From contig SYJA01000006.1 in the NCBI GenBank assembly GCA_005798555.1, positions 51,631 to 115,630 of the forward strand: a DNA stretch of 64,000 nt, written 5' to 3'. Each line of letters begins with the position of its first letter. Position 1 is the stretch's first letter. Below the pieces are notes generated by a model. That model was not told the DNA's origin and ran no database searches. It saw only the letters and a list, made by a program, of their open reading frames with translations. Source of the DNA: Actinomycetota bacterium. Lineage in GTDB: Bacteria > Actinomycetota > Actinomycetes > S36-B12. This document shows, one piece after another, positions 7,960 to 17,509 of the stretch. The translations under genes were made by a program, and so were the position numbers.

Positions 7960-9765
7960 ATGGCAAATACCTCAACTCGCCAGCGCCCGAATTCGCGGGC
8001 CCGAGTTGATCTACCAAACGCTGGGCGCCCAGTAGGCAACTTTCGGCTTGGTAATCCAGCTCGCCGTGGTGGAATCCTAACGTTGGTGGCCGTTATCTCC
8101 TTGACCATTTTTGCGGCTAGACTAATTGATCTGCAGGCGGTGCGCGGTGAGTCCCTTGCGGCTGCTGCCTTGGACCAGAGACTTCGTACTGTGCCGATTG
8201 CGGCTGGCCGCGGGTCAATAGTCGACATCTTTGGTAAGCCGCTGGCAGTAACTGTGGAGGCTCGAAATCTGACGGTCGACCAAACCCTGGTGACAGATCC
8301 AACCGCGGTAGCGATTGCGCTCTCGCCGATAATTCAAATGGATATTGGTGAACTCATCAGTCGCTTGACGGGCGAACGTCGTTTCGTCTATGTCGCTAAG
8401 GAACTCACCCCCGATACTTGGCGTCGAATTGAGGCTTTGCGCCTGCCTGGAGTCTTTAGCGAGGAGACAGCGCGTCGGATTTACCCGGGCGAGGATCTCG
8501 GCGCCAATGTCATTGGCTTCGTGGGTGCTGACGGTATTGGCGCTGGCGGCATTGAGCATGCATACGACGCCGTACTCGCGGGCACTGCAGGGAGTTTGAC
8601 TTTTGAGCGGGGGCCGGGGGGTCGAGTGATTCCGACCGCACAACGTGATCAAGTCGATGCAACGGCCGGAGCTAGTGTCCAGTTGACGATTGATCGGGAC
8701 ATCCAATATATCTCGCAAGCAGCAATCGCGGCGCAGGTCGCGTCATCGCGGGCAGATAGCGGCACCGTCGTGGTCATGGATCCAAGAACGGGGCAGATTT
8801 TGGCGTTAGCCGAGGCGCCGACATTTGACGCGAATAGCGCAGGTGACGCGGCCGCGGAGGATCGCGGCAACCGGTCACTTAGCGCTGTTTATGAACCGGG
8901 CTCAATCAGCAAGGTGATGACCATAGCCGCGGTGGTGGACCAAGGGATGGCAACGCCAGACTCAACTTTCACTATTCCTAGTGGCCTAAAGCGTGGCGGC
9001 AAGGTATTCCACGACAGTGAGCCGCATGGAACCATAAAACTCACGCTCGCCGGAGTGATGGCGAAATCCAGCAATATGGGCACTATCTTGGCAGCGGAGC
9101 GAATCGGTGGTCGCACCCTTTATGAATATCTGAAGAAATTCGGCATCGGCGAGGAGACCGGCCTCAATTTTCCAGGTGAAAGTTCCGGTAAGGTGCCAAA
9201 GCCTAAGGATTGGACTGCTACTTCATTCCCGACTATCGCATTCGGGCAAGGGTTGAGTGTGAACGCAGTTCAAGCCGCCAGCGTTTATGCGACCATTGCC
9301 AATGATGGGGTGCGAGTGCAACCAAGTTTGGTGGCCGGGGTGCTCAATGCGGACGGGTCAGTCGAGCGGCCACCGGCTCCGATTGTGACGCAAGTAGTGA
9401 GCGCTGAGACGGCGAAGCAGGTGCGGGCCATGCTAGAGAGCGTGGTTGGTGAGGGTGGCACCGGAACCAACGCGAAAATCCCCGGGTACCGAATCGGTGG
9501 CAAGACCGGTACTGCAATGTACGTCGACCCAACATGCGGATGCTACCGAGATGGTGTCATTGCGTCATTTATCGGGATGGCCCCCGCCGATGATGCACAA
9601 CTTGTCGTAGCGGTGAGCTTGGTGAACCCGCGCATCGGGCGATACGGAGGTGAGCTCGCGGCACCGATATTCAAGAAGGTCATGACATACGCATTGCAGG
9701 CTCGGCAGATACCTCCGACAGGTACTCGCCCGGCGAATCTGGCATTGACGTTTGGCGGCGGGTAG
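7960..9765 (+). CDS. ftsI: Septal peptidoglycan transpeptidase FtsI (PBP3-type)
   Basis: A class B penicillin-binding protein that cross-links septal peptidoglycan. Cytoplasmic tail, one membrane helix (about 33-52), a pedestal domain (RGSIVDIFGKPLAV), then the transpeptidase domain. The three active-site motifs are present: SISK (SxxK, after YEPG), SSN (SxN, in AKSSNMG) and KTGT (in GGKTGTAMYV). Length 601 aa is normal. No PASTA repeats are seen. It lies between ftsL and murE and acts with FtsW downstream. Confidence 0.96.
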   Translation: MANTSTRQRPNSRARVDLPNAGRPVGNFRLGNPARRGGILTLVAVISLTIFAARLIDLQAVRGESLAAAALDQRLRTVPIAAGRGSIVDIFGKPLAVTVEARNLTVDQTLVTDPTAVAIALSPIIQMDIGELISRLTGERRFVYVAKELTPDTWRRIEALRLPGVFSEETARRIYPGEDLGANVIGFVGADGIGAGGIEHAYDAVLAGTAGSLTFERGPGGRVIPTAQRDQVDATAGASVQLTIDRDIQYISQAAIAAQVASSRADSGTVVVMDPRTGQILALAEAPTFDANSAGDAAAEDRGNRSLSAVYEPGSISKVMTIAAVVDQGMATPDSTFTIPSGLKRGGKVFHDSEPHGTIKLTLAGVMAKSSNMGTILAAERIGGRTLYEYLKKFGIGEETGLNFPGESSGKVPKPKDWTATSFPTIAFGQGLSVNAVQAASVYATIANDGVRVQPSLVAGVLNADGSVERPPAPIVTQVVSAETAKQVRAMLESVVGEGGTGTNAKIPGYRIGGKTGTAMYVDPTCGCYRDGVIASFIGMAPADDAQLVVAVSLVNPRIGRYGGELAAPIFKKVMTYALQARQIPPTGTRPANLALTFGGG

Positions 9766-9770
9766 GCCCG

Positions 9771-11321
9771 ATGACGGCAGCGCCACGGCCAACACCTCGC
9801 GCTATAACTCTTGCGGCACTTTTTCCGCCAGCGAGTGGGTGCACGATCATCGGCGATGACGCAGTGGCCATCACGGGGCTGGAACTCGACTCGCGCCAGG
9901 TGCGGCATGGGGATCTATTCGCGGCCCTGTCCGGCCATCTGACCCATGGTGCCGGCTATGTGCCTTCGGCCCTATCGGCCGGTGCAGCGGGCGTGCTAAC
10001 CGACATCGACACTGCCAATGCGCTGACGGCGGACGGTCCGGTTGACTTCCCAATCGTGGTTGCGCTGAACCCAAGGCAACTCCTCGGTTCAACGGCCGCG
10101 CAGGTCTATCAAGGCGCGCCTGGAATATCCGACCCAGCGGCCGGTCGGGCACCACGGCTCTTTGGCGTCACCGGCACGAATGGCAAGACCACGGTCACAT
10201 ATCTGTTCGAGGCCGGACTTCGGGCCGCCGGGCGGGAAACCGGGCTGGTCGGTACCGTCGGAGTACGCATCGGTGATGTGTTTTCAACGGCCATTCGCAC
10301 CACCCCGGAAGCACCGCACTTACATGCCCTGTTAGGGGTGATGCGTGAACATGGAGTGCAGGACGTAGTAGTTGAGGTTTCAAGTCACGCATTAATCGAA
10401 GGACGAGTCAATGGACTCGAGTTCGCAGCCACCGCCTTCACCAACTTGTCCCAGGATCATTTGGACTACCACGGGACCATGGAGGAGTACTTCCTGGCAA
10501 AGTCCGAGTTGTTCACCCCGCAGCGCACTGCACTTGGGGTCATCGGGGTCGACACCGACTGGGGCCGCCGGCTGGCGTTGGAGGTGGCGGTTCCGGTAGT
10601 GACCTGGTCTTGTCGTGGGGAGGTGGCCGACTGGAAGTTGACATCGGTCGGTGGGCGATCTTTGGTGCGTGGTCCAGGAGGTGAGCAACAGGAACTGCAA
10701 AGTCGATTGCCTGGAGCCTTTAACCAGTCCAATATCTTGTGCGCCTATGTAATGCTCCGAAGCGCTGGTATTGCCCCGGATCAGGCGGCAGCGGGAATCG
10801 CGGCTGTGGTGGTGCCGGGCAGAATGGAAGTTGTGTGCTCCCGTGCTGGCGTGACCGCGATTGTGGACTATGCGCACACGCCGGATGCGGTAGCGGGCGC
10901 CATTGAAAGCGTACGGACGAATTGCCTGGGGGCGCTGATTGTAGTCCTGGGTGCCGGTGGTGATCGCGACCGAAATAAGCGCGCGGCGATGGGTAAATCA
11001 GCCGCTCTGTTGGCAGATCACGTTATCGTCACTGATGACAATCCAAGATCCGAAGATCCAGCGCTAATCCGCGCCGCCATCATAAGGGGAGCCAGCGCCG
11101 TGACCGCGTCCAGCCGAGGTGACCTCGCCACTGTCACGGAGGTTCCCGATCGCCGTGCGGCAATCACCCAAGCGGTAGCGCTGGCGCGCGAAGGCGACTT
11201 CGTGCTGGTGCTTGGCAAAGGCCATGAGCAAGGCCAGGAAATTGCCGGAAAGATCCTGTCCTTCGATGATCGCGATGAGTTGCGGGCGGCATTCGACGGT
11301 AGAATTTGGGCTGACTCATGA
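9771..11321 (+). CDS. murE: UDP-MurNAc-tripeptide synthetase (meso-DAP adding)
   Basis: ATP-dependent Mur ligase that adds the third residue to UDP-MurNAc-L-Ala-D-Glu. The P-loop is TGTNGKTTV, and VVEVSSHAL and YAHTPDA are family motifs. The motif DNPR (within DDNPRSEDP) is the one that marks enzymes using meso-diaminopimelate rather than lysine, so the wall is predicted to be of the meso-DAP type. It is 516 aa with an ATG start 5 bases after ftsI. The end overlaps murF (ATGA). Confidence 0.96.
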   Translation: MTAAPRPTPRAITLAALFPPASGCTIIGDDAVAITGLELDSRQVRHGDLFAALSGHLTHGAGYVPSALSAGAAGVLTDIDTANALTADGPVDFPIVVALNPRQLLGSTAAQVYQGAPGISDPAAGRAPRLFGVTGTNGKTTVTYLFEAGLRAAGRETGLVGTVGVRIGDVFSTAIRTTPEAPHLHALLGVMREHGVQDVVVEVSSHALIEGRVNGLEFAATAFTNLSQDHLDYHGTMEEYFLAKSELFTPQRTALGVIGVDTDWGRRLALEVAVPVVTWSCRGEVADWKLTSVGGRSLVRGPGGEQQELQSRLPGAFNQSNILCAYVMLRSAGIAPDQAAAGIAAVVVPGRMEVVCSRAGVTAIVDYAHTPDAVAGAIESVRTNCLGALIVVLGAGGDRDRNKRAAMGKSAALLADHVIVTDDNPRSEDPALIRAAIIRGASAVTASSRGDLATVTEVPDRRAAITQAVALAREGDFVLVLGKGHEQGQEIAGKILSFDDRDELRAAFDGRIWADS

Positions 11322-12694
11322 TGACCATGAGCATTGCAGAGATAGCAGATATCGTCGGTGGCACCGCGCACCAAGTGGATGCGTCAGGGCTGGTCAATGA
11401 GGTAGCAACGGACTCCCGAAAAGTGGGTCCGGGTTCTATGTTCGTGGCTATTCGCGGTGCGAACGTTGACGGGCACGACTTTGCGGCTAGCGCCGTTGCC
11501 AATGGGGCGACGGCGGTACTAGCGAGTCGCCCGCTAGATGCGCCCTGCATCGTGGTTGGTGATCCGGTGCTTGCCCTAGGTGCGCTGGCGCATTGGGTAC
11601 GTGAGCACAAACTGAAGTGCAAAGTCATTGCCATCACCGGATCCAGTGGGAAGACGAGTACCAAAGACCTCCTTGCGCAAATCCTGAGCTCCGCCGGCCG
11701 AACGGTAGCCGCGGTCGGATCCTTTAACACCGAGGTTGGTGTCCCCTTAACGATCCTGCAGGCGGATGAGGCCACCGAGTTCTTGGTACTTGAAATGGGT
11801 ATGCGGGGTGCCGGACATCTGACTTATCTGAGCGAGATTGCGGAGCCGGATATCGCGGCTATCGTGAACATCGGGACGGCTCACGTTGGTGTTGTGGGCA
11901 CGAAGGATATGGTGGCGCGCGCTAAGGGCGAGATCATTGCTTCGTTGCCGCGGGCCGGCTTTGCCATTCTAAATGGAGATGACCCGCTGGTCATGGAGCA
12001 AGCTTCGCGGACGGCGGCGCAAGTGGTTAGCTGTGGTGAGGCACCCGAGTGCGATGTGCGGGCCACCGATGCCCGTGTCGACGGTCAGGCGCGTGTGTCC
12101 TTTACCCTTGCGATTGGCGACGCCAATGTTCCGGTGACTTTGCAGTATCACGGCCGGCATTTCCTTTCGAATGCACTAGTGGCGGCCGGCGTCTCCTACT
12201 CATTAGGGGTTGGCATCAATACAATTGCCATGGCACTTCGTGCCGCCACTCCTAGCAGTAAATGGCGAATGGAAGTTCACCAGTTACCCAGCGGTGTCAC
12301 CTTGGTCAATGATGCATACAACGCCAACCCCGAGTCGGTGCGGGCCGCCGTCGATACCCTCGCTGCAATGGCCGCGGGTCGTCGTACCTGGCTGATCTTG
12401 GGTGAGATGCGCGAACTTGGGGCAGGCTCGGGTTCCGAGCACGAAAGCATCGGCAATTATGCCGCCGAACTGGGGATCGACGAACTGATGTGCGTGGGCG
12501 ATGGTGCCCGCCCCGCGTATTTGAGTGCAAAGGAGTGCCCTTCGATCAACGCGAGTTGGGTTTTGGACCCACCAAGTGCCATCAACGCACTTGCGGACGC
12601 ACTGATGCCCGGCGATGTGGTGTTGATCAAGGCCTCGCGAGGCGTCGGACTCGAGGTCGTTGCCACCGCCCTGCTCGAAGCGGGTGGCCCATGA
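11318..12694 (+). CDS. murF: UDP-MurNAc-pentapeptide synthetase
   Basis: Adds D-Ala-D-Ala to the UDP-MurNAc-tripeptide, finishing the soluble precursor. The ATP site is AITGSSGKTSTKD; FNTEVGVPLT, NIGTAHVG and LVNDAYNANPESV are typical of MurF. Length 458 aa is normal. The ATG overlaps the murE stop. The end overlaps mraY by ATGA. Confidence 0.96.
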   Translation: MMTMSIAEIADIVGGTAHQVDASGLVNEVATDSRKVGPGSMFVAIRGANVDGHDFAASAVANGATAVLASRPLDAPCIVVGDPVLALGALAHWVREHKLKCKVIAITGSSGKTSTKDLLAQILSSAGRTVAAVGSFNTEVGVPLTILQADEATEFLVLEMGMRGAGHLTYLSEIAEPDIAAIVNIGTAHVGVVGTKDMVARAKGEIIASLPRAGFAILNGDDPLVMEQASRTAAQVVSCGEAPECDVRATDARVDGQARVSFTLAIGDANVPVTLQYHGRHFLSNALVAAGVSYSLGVGINTIAMALRAATPSSKWRMEVHQLPSGVTLVNDAYNANPESVRAAVDTLAAMAAGRRTWLILGEMRELGAGSGSEHESIGNYAAELGIDELMCVGDGARPAYLSAKECPSINASWVLDPPSAINALADALMPGDVVLIKASRGVGLEVVATALLEAGGP

Positions 12695-13755
12695 GATTAG
12701 TTGTGATAGCCGGCGCGATCGCAACGATCATCTCGTTGATCGGTACCCCGATATTGATTAAGTTGCTGAGCAGGAACGGGTATGCGCAGGCGATCCGAAT
12801 ATCAACGGACACCGGCAAGTATCCGGACCACGAAGGTAAGCGCGGCACCCCGTCAATGGGCGGGGTGGCGATCTTGGCGGGGGTACTCGGGGGCTACTTC
12901 ATCACCCATTTAGTGACTTGGCGTCCACTTACCGCATCCGGGCTGCTGATCTTGTTTTTGATGGTCGGTCTCGGATTGGTGGGCTTGGCCGACGATTATT
13001 TGAAGATTTTTAAGCAGCGAAGCACCGGGCTGCGGGCGCGCACCAAGCTAATTGGTCAGGCAGTCGTTGCCGTGGCTTTCGCTTGGCTGTCTTTGCAGTT
13101 CCCGGTTGACGGCAACTCACCAGCTTCAATGGCGGTGTCATTCGTGCGCGATACCTCCTTGGTACTACCGCTCGGACTTTTCTTACTGTGGGTCTGGTTC
13201 TTGGTTACAGCCACGACAAATGGGGTCAATCTGACTGACGGGCTTGATGGCCTTGCCATCGGTGCTTCGACTATGACATTCCTCGCATATGTGTTCATCA
13301 GTATTTGGCAGTACGGCCAGAATTGCGCCTTCGCTGAGACTTCAACTTGCTACTCGACTCTGAACCCGCTGGATCTTTCGATCGTGGCGGCAGCTGCGGC
13401 GGGTGCCTGCTTTGGCTTCTTGTGGTGGAACACCGCTCCGGCGCGAATCTTCATGGGCGATACCGGCTCGCTAGCCCTCGGGGGAGGCATCGCGGGCTTG
13501 GCGATCTTGTCGCGGACGGAATTATTACTCCCATTATTGGCCGGGCTTTTCCTGATCACCACCTTGTCGGTTATTGGCCAAGTTGGGTCATTTAAGTTGA
13601 CCGGACGGCGCATCTTGCGCATGGCACCCTTGCACCACCACTTTGAAATGCTGGGCTGGCCTGAGATCCAGATCGTGGTGCGATTCTGGATCATTCAAGG
13701 CCTTTGCATTGGCGCCGGGCTCACCCTCTTCTACGCCGAATGGGTCCGCGCATGA
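12691..13755 (+). CDS. mraY: Phospho-MurNAc-pentapeptide transferase
   Basis: Polytopic membrane enzyme (354 aa, about ten helices) that moves phospho-MurNAc-pentapeptide to undecaprenyl phosphate to make lipid I. Signatures: GTPSMGGVAI, the Asp-Asp pair in GLADDYLKI, NGVNLTDGLDGLA, FMGDTGSLALGG and APLHHHFE. The ATG at 12691 overlaps the murF stop and begins with MRLVVIAGAIAT, a natural first helix; the longer open frame upstream runs through murF and is spurious. Confidence 0.96.
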   Translation: MRLVVIAGAIATIISLIGTPILIKLLSRNGYAQAIRISTDTGKYPDHEGKRGTPSMGGVAILAGVLGGYFITHLVTWRPLTASGLLILFLMVGLGLVGLADDYLKIFKQRSTGLRARTKLIGQAVVAVAFAWLSLQFPVDGNSPASMAVSFVRDTSLVLPLGLFLLWVWFLVTATTNGVNLTDGLDGLAIGASTMTFLAYVFISIWQYGQNCAFAETSTCYSTLNPLDLSIVAAAAAGACFGFLWWNTAPARIFMGDTGSLALGGGIAGLAILSRTELLLPLLAGLFLITTLSVIGQVGSFKLTGRRILRMAPLHHHFEMLGWPEIQIVVRFWIIQGLCIGAGLTLFYAEWVRA

Positions 13756-15194
13756 TCGAAGAATTGGGGCGCGACTCCGATTGGTCGAGTTATCACATAG
13801 TCGTCGCCGGTATCGGTGTCGCCGGATATGCGTGCGCGGACGCGCTGATGCAACTGGGTGCCAGGGTAAGTGTTGTAGATGCCAGTGACGGCCCAAATCA
13901 ACAGGAGCGCGCGGAAATCCTGCGCACCCTTGAGGCCGAAGTACTTCTGGGTTATGCCGGCGACGTGCCAAGGTCTGACCTGTTGGTGGTTTCACCAGGC
14001 CTTCGCCCCGCACATCAACTTATTACCAGTGCTATTGCGGCGGGCATCCCGGTCTGGGGTGAACTTGAGCTTGCTTGGCGGCTTCGACCAACCAACGCAC
14101 CGGCACCATGGCTGGTAATCACGGGTACTAACGGCAAAACCACAACCACGTTAATGTTGGAGTCGATGCTTCGGGCGGGTGGTTTCAACGCGGTGGCAGC
14201 GGGCAACATCGGCACCAGTCTCGTTGATGTGGTGATGCATGACTCCTATGAGGTGATCGCGGTTGAGGTGGGGGCACCGCAGTTGCCTTTTGTGCACACC
14301 ATCAGCCCGCATTCGGCGGTGTGTCTAAATATTGCAGATGATCACCTTGATCATTTCGGGTCGAAGGCGGCTTATATCTCAGCTAAGGCCAGAATTTTTG
14401 AGCGCACGCAAGTTGCGGCCATCTACAACGCCGATGACGAAGCCACCCGCGTGCTAGTCGAAGAAGCAGAGGTGGTTGACGGTTGTCGGGCCATCGGTTT
14501 CACCCTCGGTGTGCCGGCACTAGCAATGCTCGGAGTGGTTGATGGCGCCTTGGTCGACCGGGCTTTCATCGACAATCGTCGAGCTGCGGCCCAAGAGTTG
14601 GCGCTAGTCAGTCAGGTGCGGCCAAGTGCTCCGCACAATGTCGCCAATGCGTTGGCCGCCGCTGCCTTGGCGAGAGCCTTCGAAGTGCCAGCGCCTGCGG
14701 TCTCGGCAGGCCTTCGGGCTTTCGAGCCCGCGGCCCATCGCATTGCCCACGTGGCAACAATCTCCGAGGTCGCCTTTGTGGATGACTCGAAAGCCACCAA
14801 CACCCACGCAGCCCAGACCTCGCTCCTTGCCTATTCGCGGGTAGTTTGGCTGGCCGGCGGGATGGCTAAAGGCCAGGACTTTGATGAATTAGTCCGCCTG
14901 GTTCGAACGCACTTACGGGCCGTCATTGTCATCGGGGTGGATCAGGGGGTAATCGCCGAATCGGTGTCCCGACACGCCCCGGATGTCCCCCTCTTAAGGA
15001 TGGATCGGACCGACACTGGTGTTATGCGCGAGGTCGTCGAGGCGGCCATGGGTTTCGCAGAACCGGGTGACACCGTGCTGCTAGCCCCGGGCTGTGCCTC
15101 CTGGGACATGTTCACCGATTACGGCCACCGTGGCACGGCCTTTGCCGATGCGGTACGAAACTTGGCGGCAAGCAGGTCAGGTGCTGGGCCGTGA
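13752..15194 (+). CDS. murD: UDP-MurNAc-L-alanine:D-glutamate ligase
   Basis: Cytoplasmic Mur ligase adding D-Glu to UDP-MurNAc-L-Ala. The N-terminal Rossmann part has VVAGIGVAGYACA for UDP binding; the ATP loop is ITGTNGKTTTT; DDHLDHFG and DDSKATN follow as in the family. At 480 aa it has the expected length. Start ATG overlaps the mraY stop; the end overlaps ftsW in a GTGA. Confidence 0.95.
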   Translation: MIEELGRDSDWSSYHIVVAGIGVAGYACADALMQLGARVSVVDASDGPNQQERAEILRTLEAEVLLGYAGDVPRSDLLVVSPGLRPAHQLITSAIAAGIPVWGELELAWRLRPTNAPAPWLVITGTNGKTTTTLMLESMLRAGGFNAVAAGNIGTSLVDVVMHDSYEVIAVEVGAPQLPFVHTISPHSAVCLNIADDHLDHFGSKAAYISAKARIFERTQVAAIYNADDEATRVLVEEAEVVDGCRAIGFTLGVPALAMLGVVDGALVDRAFIDNRRAAAQELALVSQVRPSAPHNVANALAAAALARAFEVPAPAVSAGLRAFEPAAHRIAHVATISEVAFVDDSKATNTHAAQTSLLAYSRVVWLAGGMAKGQDFDELVRLVRTHLRAVIVIGVDQGVIAESVSRHAPDVPLLRMDRTDTGVMREVVEAAMGFAEPGDTVLLAPGCASWDMFTDYGHRGTAFADAVRNLAASRSGAGP

Positions 15195-16408
15195 CCCACC
15201 TGGAAAATGGCGTGGCGCCTACCAGTGAAACCGGGCGGCTATCGGGCCGGGCCAAGTTATTACTCGACCACCCACTGAGCACTTACTACCTGTTGATCGG
15301 CGCTTCGTTACTGCTGCTGCTCCTTGGCCTAGTGATGGTCTTATCGGCCTCGAGTATTGAAAGTTATCGGATTTTCGGTTCGGCATACACCTTGGCTCAG
15401 CGGCAGGCGATGTTCGCGGTAATCGGGGTGATCATGCTGATCTTTGCGGCACGCACCGCAACCCAGTTCTGGCGGGCTATTTCGTGGTACCTGTTAGCCA
15501 TTTCACTAGTGTTTCTTGTTGCCGTCTTAATAGTTGGGGTTGAGGTTGCCGGCCAGCGCAACTGGATCGAGCTATTTGGGCCGTTTAGATTTCAGCCGAG
15601 TGAATTCGCCAAGTTCGCGCTGATCGTCTGGGGTGCCGACTTACTTACGCGCAAGAGTCGGTTGCTGGATAACTGGAAGCATCTACTGGTACCCCTGCTA
15701 CCGGTCGCCGGGCTCATGATGGTGTTGGTCCTCTTGGAAGGTGACTTTGGCAATGCCTTCATGCTGGCTGCGATCACCTCCGGGATGCTCTTTGCGATCG
15801 GTGCGCCGATGCGACTGTTTGCGATCTTCGCTGGCCTAGGTGCTGTCAGTGTCTGGCTGCTAACCGTTGCCGCGCCTTACCGCATGGACCGATTCACGGC
15901 TTGGCTTAATCCTGGCAATGATCGCTTGGGGGTGGACTGGCAGGTAACCCAAGGCCAGTACGCCATGGGCACCGGTGGGTTTTGGGGCGTGGGATTGGGC
16001 GCGAGTCGCGAGAAGTGGGGATCCCTGCCCGAGGCCCATACCGACTTCATTTTCCCGGTTATCGGCGAGGAACTAGGGCTGGTAGGAACTTTGGCGGTTC
16101 TCGGCCTATTCGCGCTATTGGCCTTTGCGGTCTTTCGGCTCAGCAAGACGACCAGTGATGCTTTCGTTCGGGTGGCCGCCGCGGGTGTCGGCTCCTGGAT
16201 TTTGGTTCAGGCGATTTTGAATATCGGAGCGGTGCTGGGGCTGCTACCAATCACCGGAGTGCCACTACCACTTGTGTCTTACGGTGGATCCTCATTGCTG
16301 CCGATATTGGCTGCCATCGGGATGCTTCTAGCATTCGCCCGGCAAGAACCTGCAGCCAGAACCGCACTGCGTCGCAAGTCGACGGCGATGTCACTGCGAC
16401 GTAGGTAG
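15191..16408 (+). CDS. ftsW: Septal peptidoglycan glycosyltransferase FtsW (SEDS family)
   Basis: SEDS-family polymerase that extends glycan strands at the septum in partnership with FtsI. This 405-aa protein has a 30-residue cytoplasmic tail and about ten helices. Typical motifs: NWIELFGPFRFQPSEFAK with the conserved PSE loop, EGDFG with the catalytic-region Asp, HTDFIFPVIGEELGL and PLPLVSYGGSS near the end. GTG start inside a GTGA overlap. It lies between murD and murG as in most dcw clusters, which separates it from the rod-shape homologue RodA. Confidence 0.95.
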   Translation: MTHLENGVAPTSETGRLSGRAKLLLDHPLSTYYLLIGASLLLLLLGLVMVLSASSIESYRIFGSAYTLAQRQAMFAVIGVIMLIFAARTATQFWRAISWYLLAISLVFLVAVLIVGVEVAGQRNWIELFGPFRFQPSEFAKFALIVWGADLLTRKSRLLDNWKHLLVPLLPVAGLMMVLVLLEGDFGNAFMLAAITSGMLFAIGAPMRLFAIFAGLGAVSVWLLTVAAPYRMDRFTAWLNPGNDRLGVDWQVTQGQYAMGTGGFWGVGLGASREKWGSLPEAHTDFIFPVIGEELGLVGTLAVLGLFALLAFAVFRLSKTTSDAFVRVAAAGVGSWILVQAILNIGAVLGLLPITGVPLPLVSYGGSSLLPILAAIGMLLAFARQEPAARTALRRKSTAMSLRRR

Positions 16409-16411
16409 CAA

Positions 16412-17509
16412 GTGTCTGCGCGCCAATTTTGTGTCGTGCTCGCCGCCGGAGGCACCGCCGGGCATATCGAACCGGCACTTAATCTTGCCGATGAACTTGT
16501 AGCGCTGAAACCTAATACGCGCATCTGCGTGATCGGTGGGGACCGCGGTCTTGAGTCGGTCTTGGTACCTGCCCGCGGGTACCAATTGCAAAGCGTGCCG
16601 TCGGTCCCGATGCCACGGCGGCCAACCTTGGATTTACTGCTCGTCTGGCCACGCCAGCGGGCGGCGAAGAAGTTAGCCAAAGCGCAGCTGCGGGCGTTGC
16701 AAGCCGATGTCGTTGTGGGGTTTGGTGGCTATGCTGCACTTCCGACTTATCTAGCCGCTCGGGAGCTGCGGATACCGGTGGTGATCCACGAGGCTAATGC
16801 ACGTGCTGGCTTGGCCAATCGAGTAGCCGCGCGATTTACCCCGCTCGTCTACGTCCTGGTGCCCGGTTCGATTGCGGGTGGCAAGTTGATGGGCCTCCCG
16901 CTGCGCCCGGCCATTGCCCGGCTGGATCGAAGTGCCCTGCGGCCGGCGGCGTTGGCACATTTTGGCTTGCCCGGTGATCGACCGGTACTTTTAGTTTTCG
17001 GTGGATCCCAGGGGGCCCAGCGGCTAAATGCCGCGGTGGCTGGCGCCTTGCCCGGTCTCTTGGCCGACGGGATTTCGGTGTTGCACGCGTACGGCTCGAA
17101 GAACGTGGCTCCCGAGGGCCAGCCCGGTTACGTCCCACTTGCTTACATCGAGCAAATGGATCTTGCTTATGCGGCCGCTGATCTAGCGATCACTCGAGCG
17201 GGTGCCATGACTTGCGCTGAGTTGTCGGCCGTTGGACTGCCGGCCATTTATGTACCGCTGCCAGTAGGCAATGGCGAGCAGCGGCTCAATGCCTTGCCTA
17301 TTGTCGAGGCTGGGGGTGGGCAATATGTTGCCGACGCTGCATGTACCCCGCAGTGGCTTGGCGAATCGGTACCACCGCTGATACACGATCACGTGAAATT
17401 GGCGGCTATGGCTGCTGCTGCTGCGGGTCTTGGCGACCCAGATGCCGGGCAACAGTTCGCTGAAGTCGTTGCACGAGTAGCCATGACGCACCAAGGAGGC
17501 GTCAGGTGA
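16412..17509 (+). CDS. murG: UDP-GlcNAc:lipid I N-acetylglucosaminyltransferase
   Basis: GT28 enzyme that turns lipid I into lipid II at the inner membrane face. N-terminal GGTAGHIEPALNLAD corresponds to the GGTGGH loop (Ala at the fourth place is common in actinobacteria). VGFGGYAALP, VIHEANARAG and GGSQGAQRLN follow, and the C-terminal UDP-GlcNAc site is ITRAGAMTCAEL with GNGEQRLNA. Length 365 aa, GTG start at 16412. The end overlaps murC. Confidence 0.95.
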   Translation: MSARQFCVVLAAGGTAGHIEPALNLADELVALKPNTRICVIGGDRGLESVLVPARGYQLQSVPSVPMPRRPTLDLLLVWPRQRAAKKLAKAQLRALQADVVVGFGGYAALPTYLAARELRIPVVIHEANARAGLANRVAARFTPLVYVLVPGSIAGGKLMGLPLRPAIARLDRSALRPAALAHFGLPGDRPVLLVFGGSQGAQRLNAAVAGALPGLLADGISVLHAYGSKNVAPEGQPGYVPLAYIEQMDLAYAAADLAITRAGAMTCAELSAVGLPAIYVPLPVGNGEQRLNALPIVEAGGGQYVADAACTPQWLGESVPPLIHDHVKLAAMAAAAAGLGDPDAGQQFAEVVARVAMTHQGGVR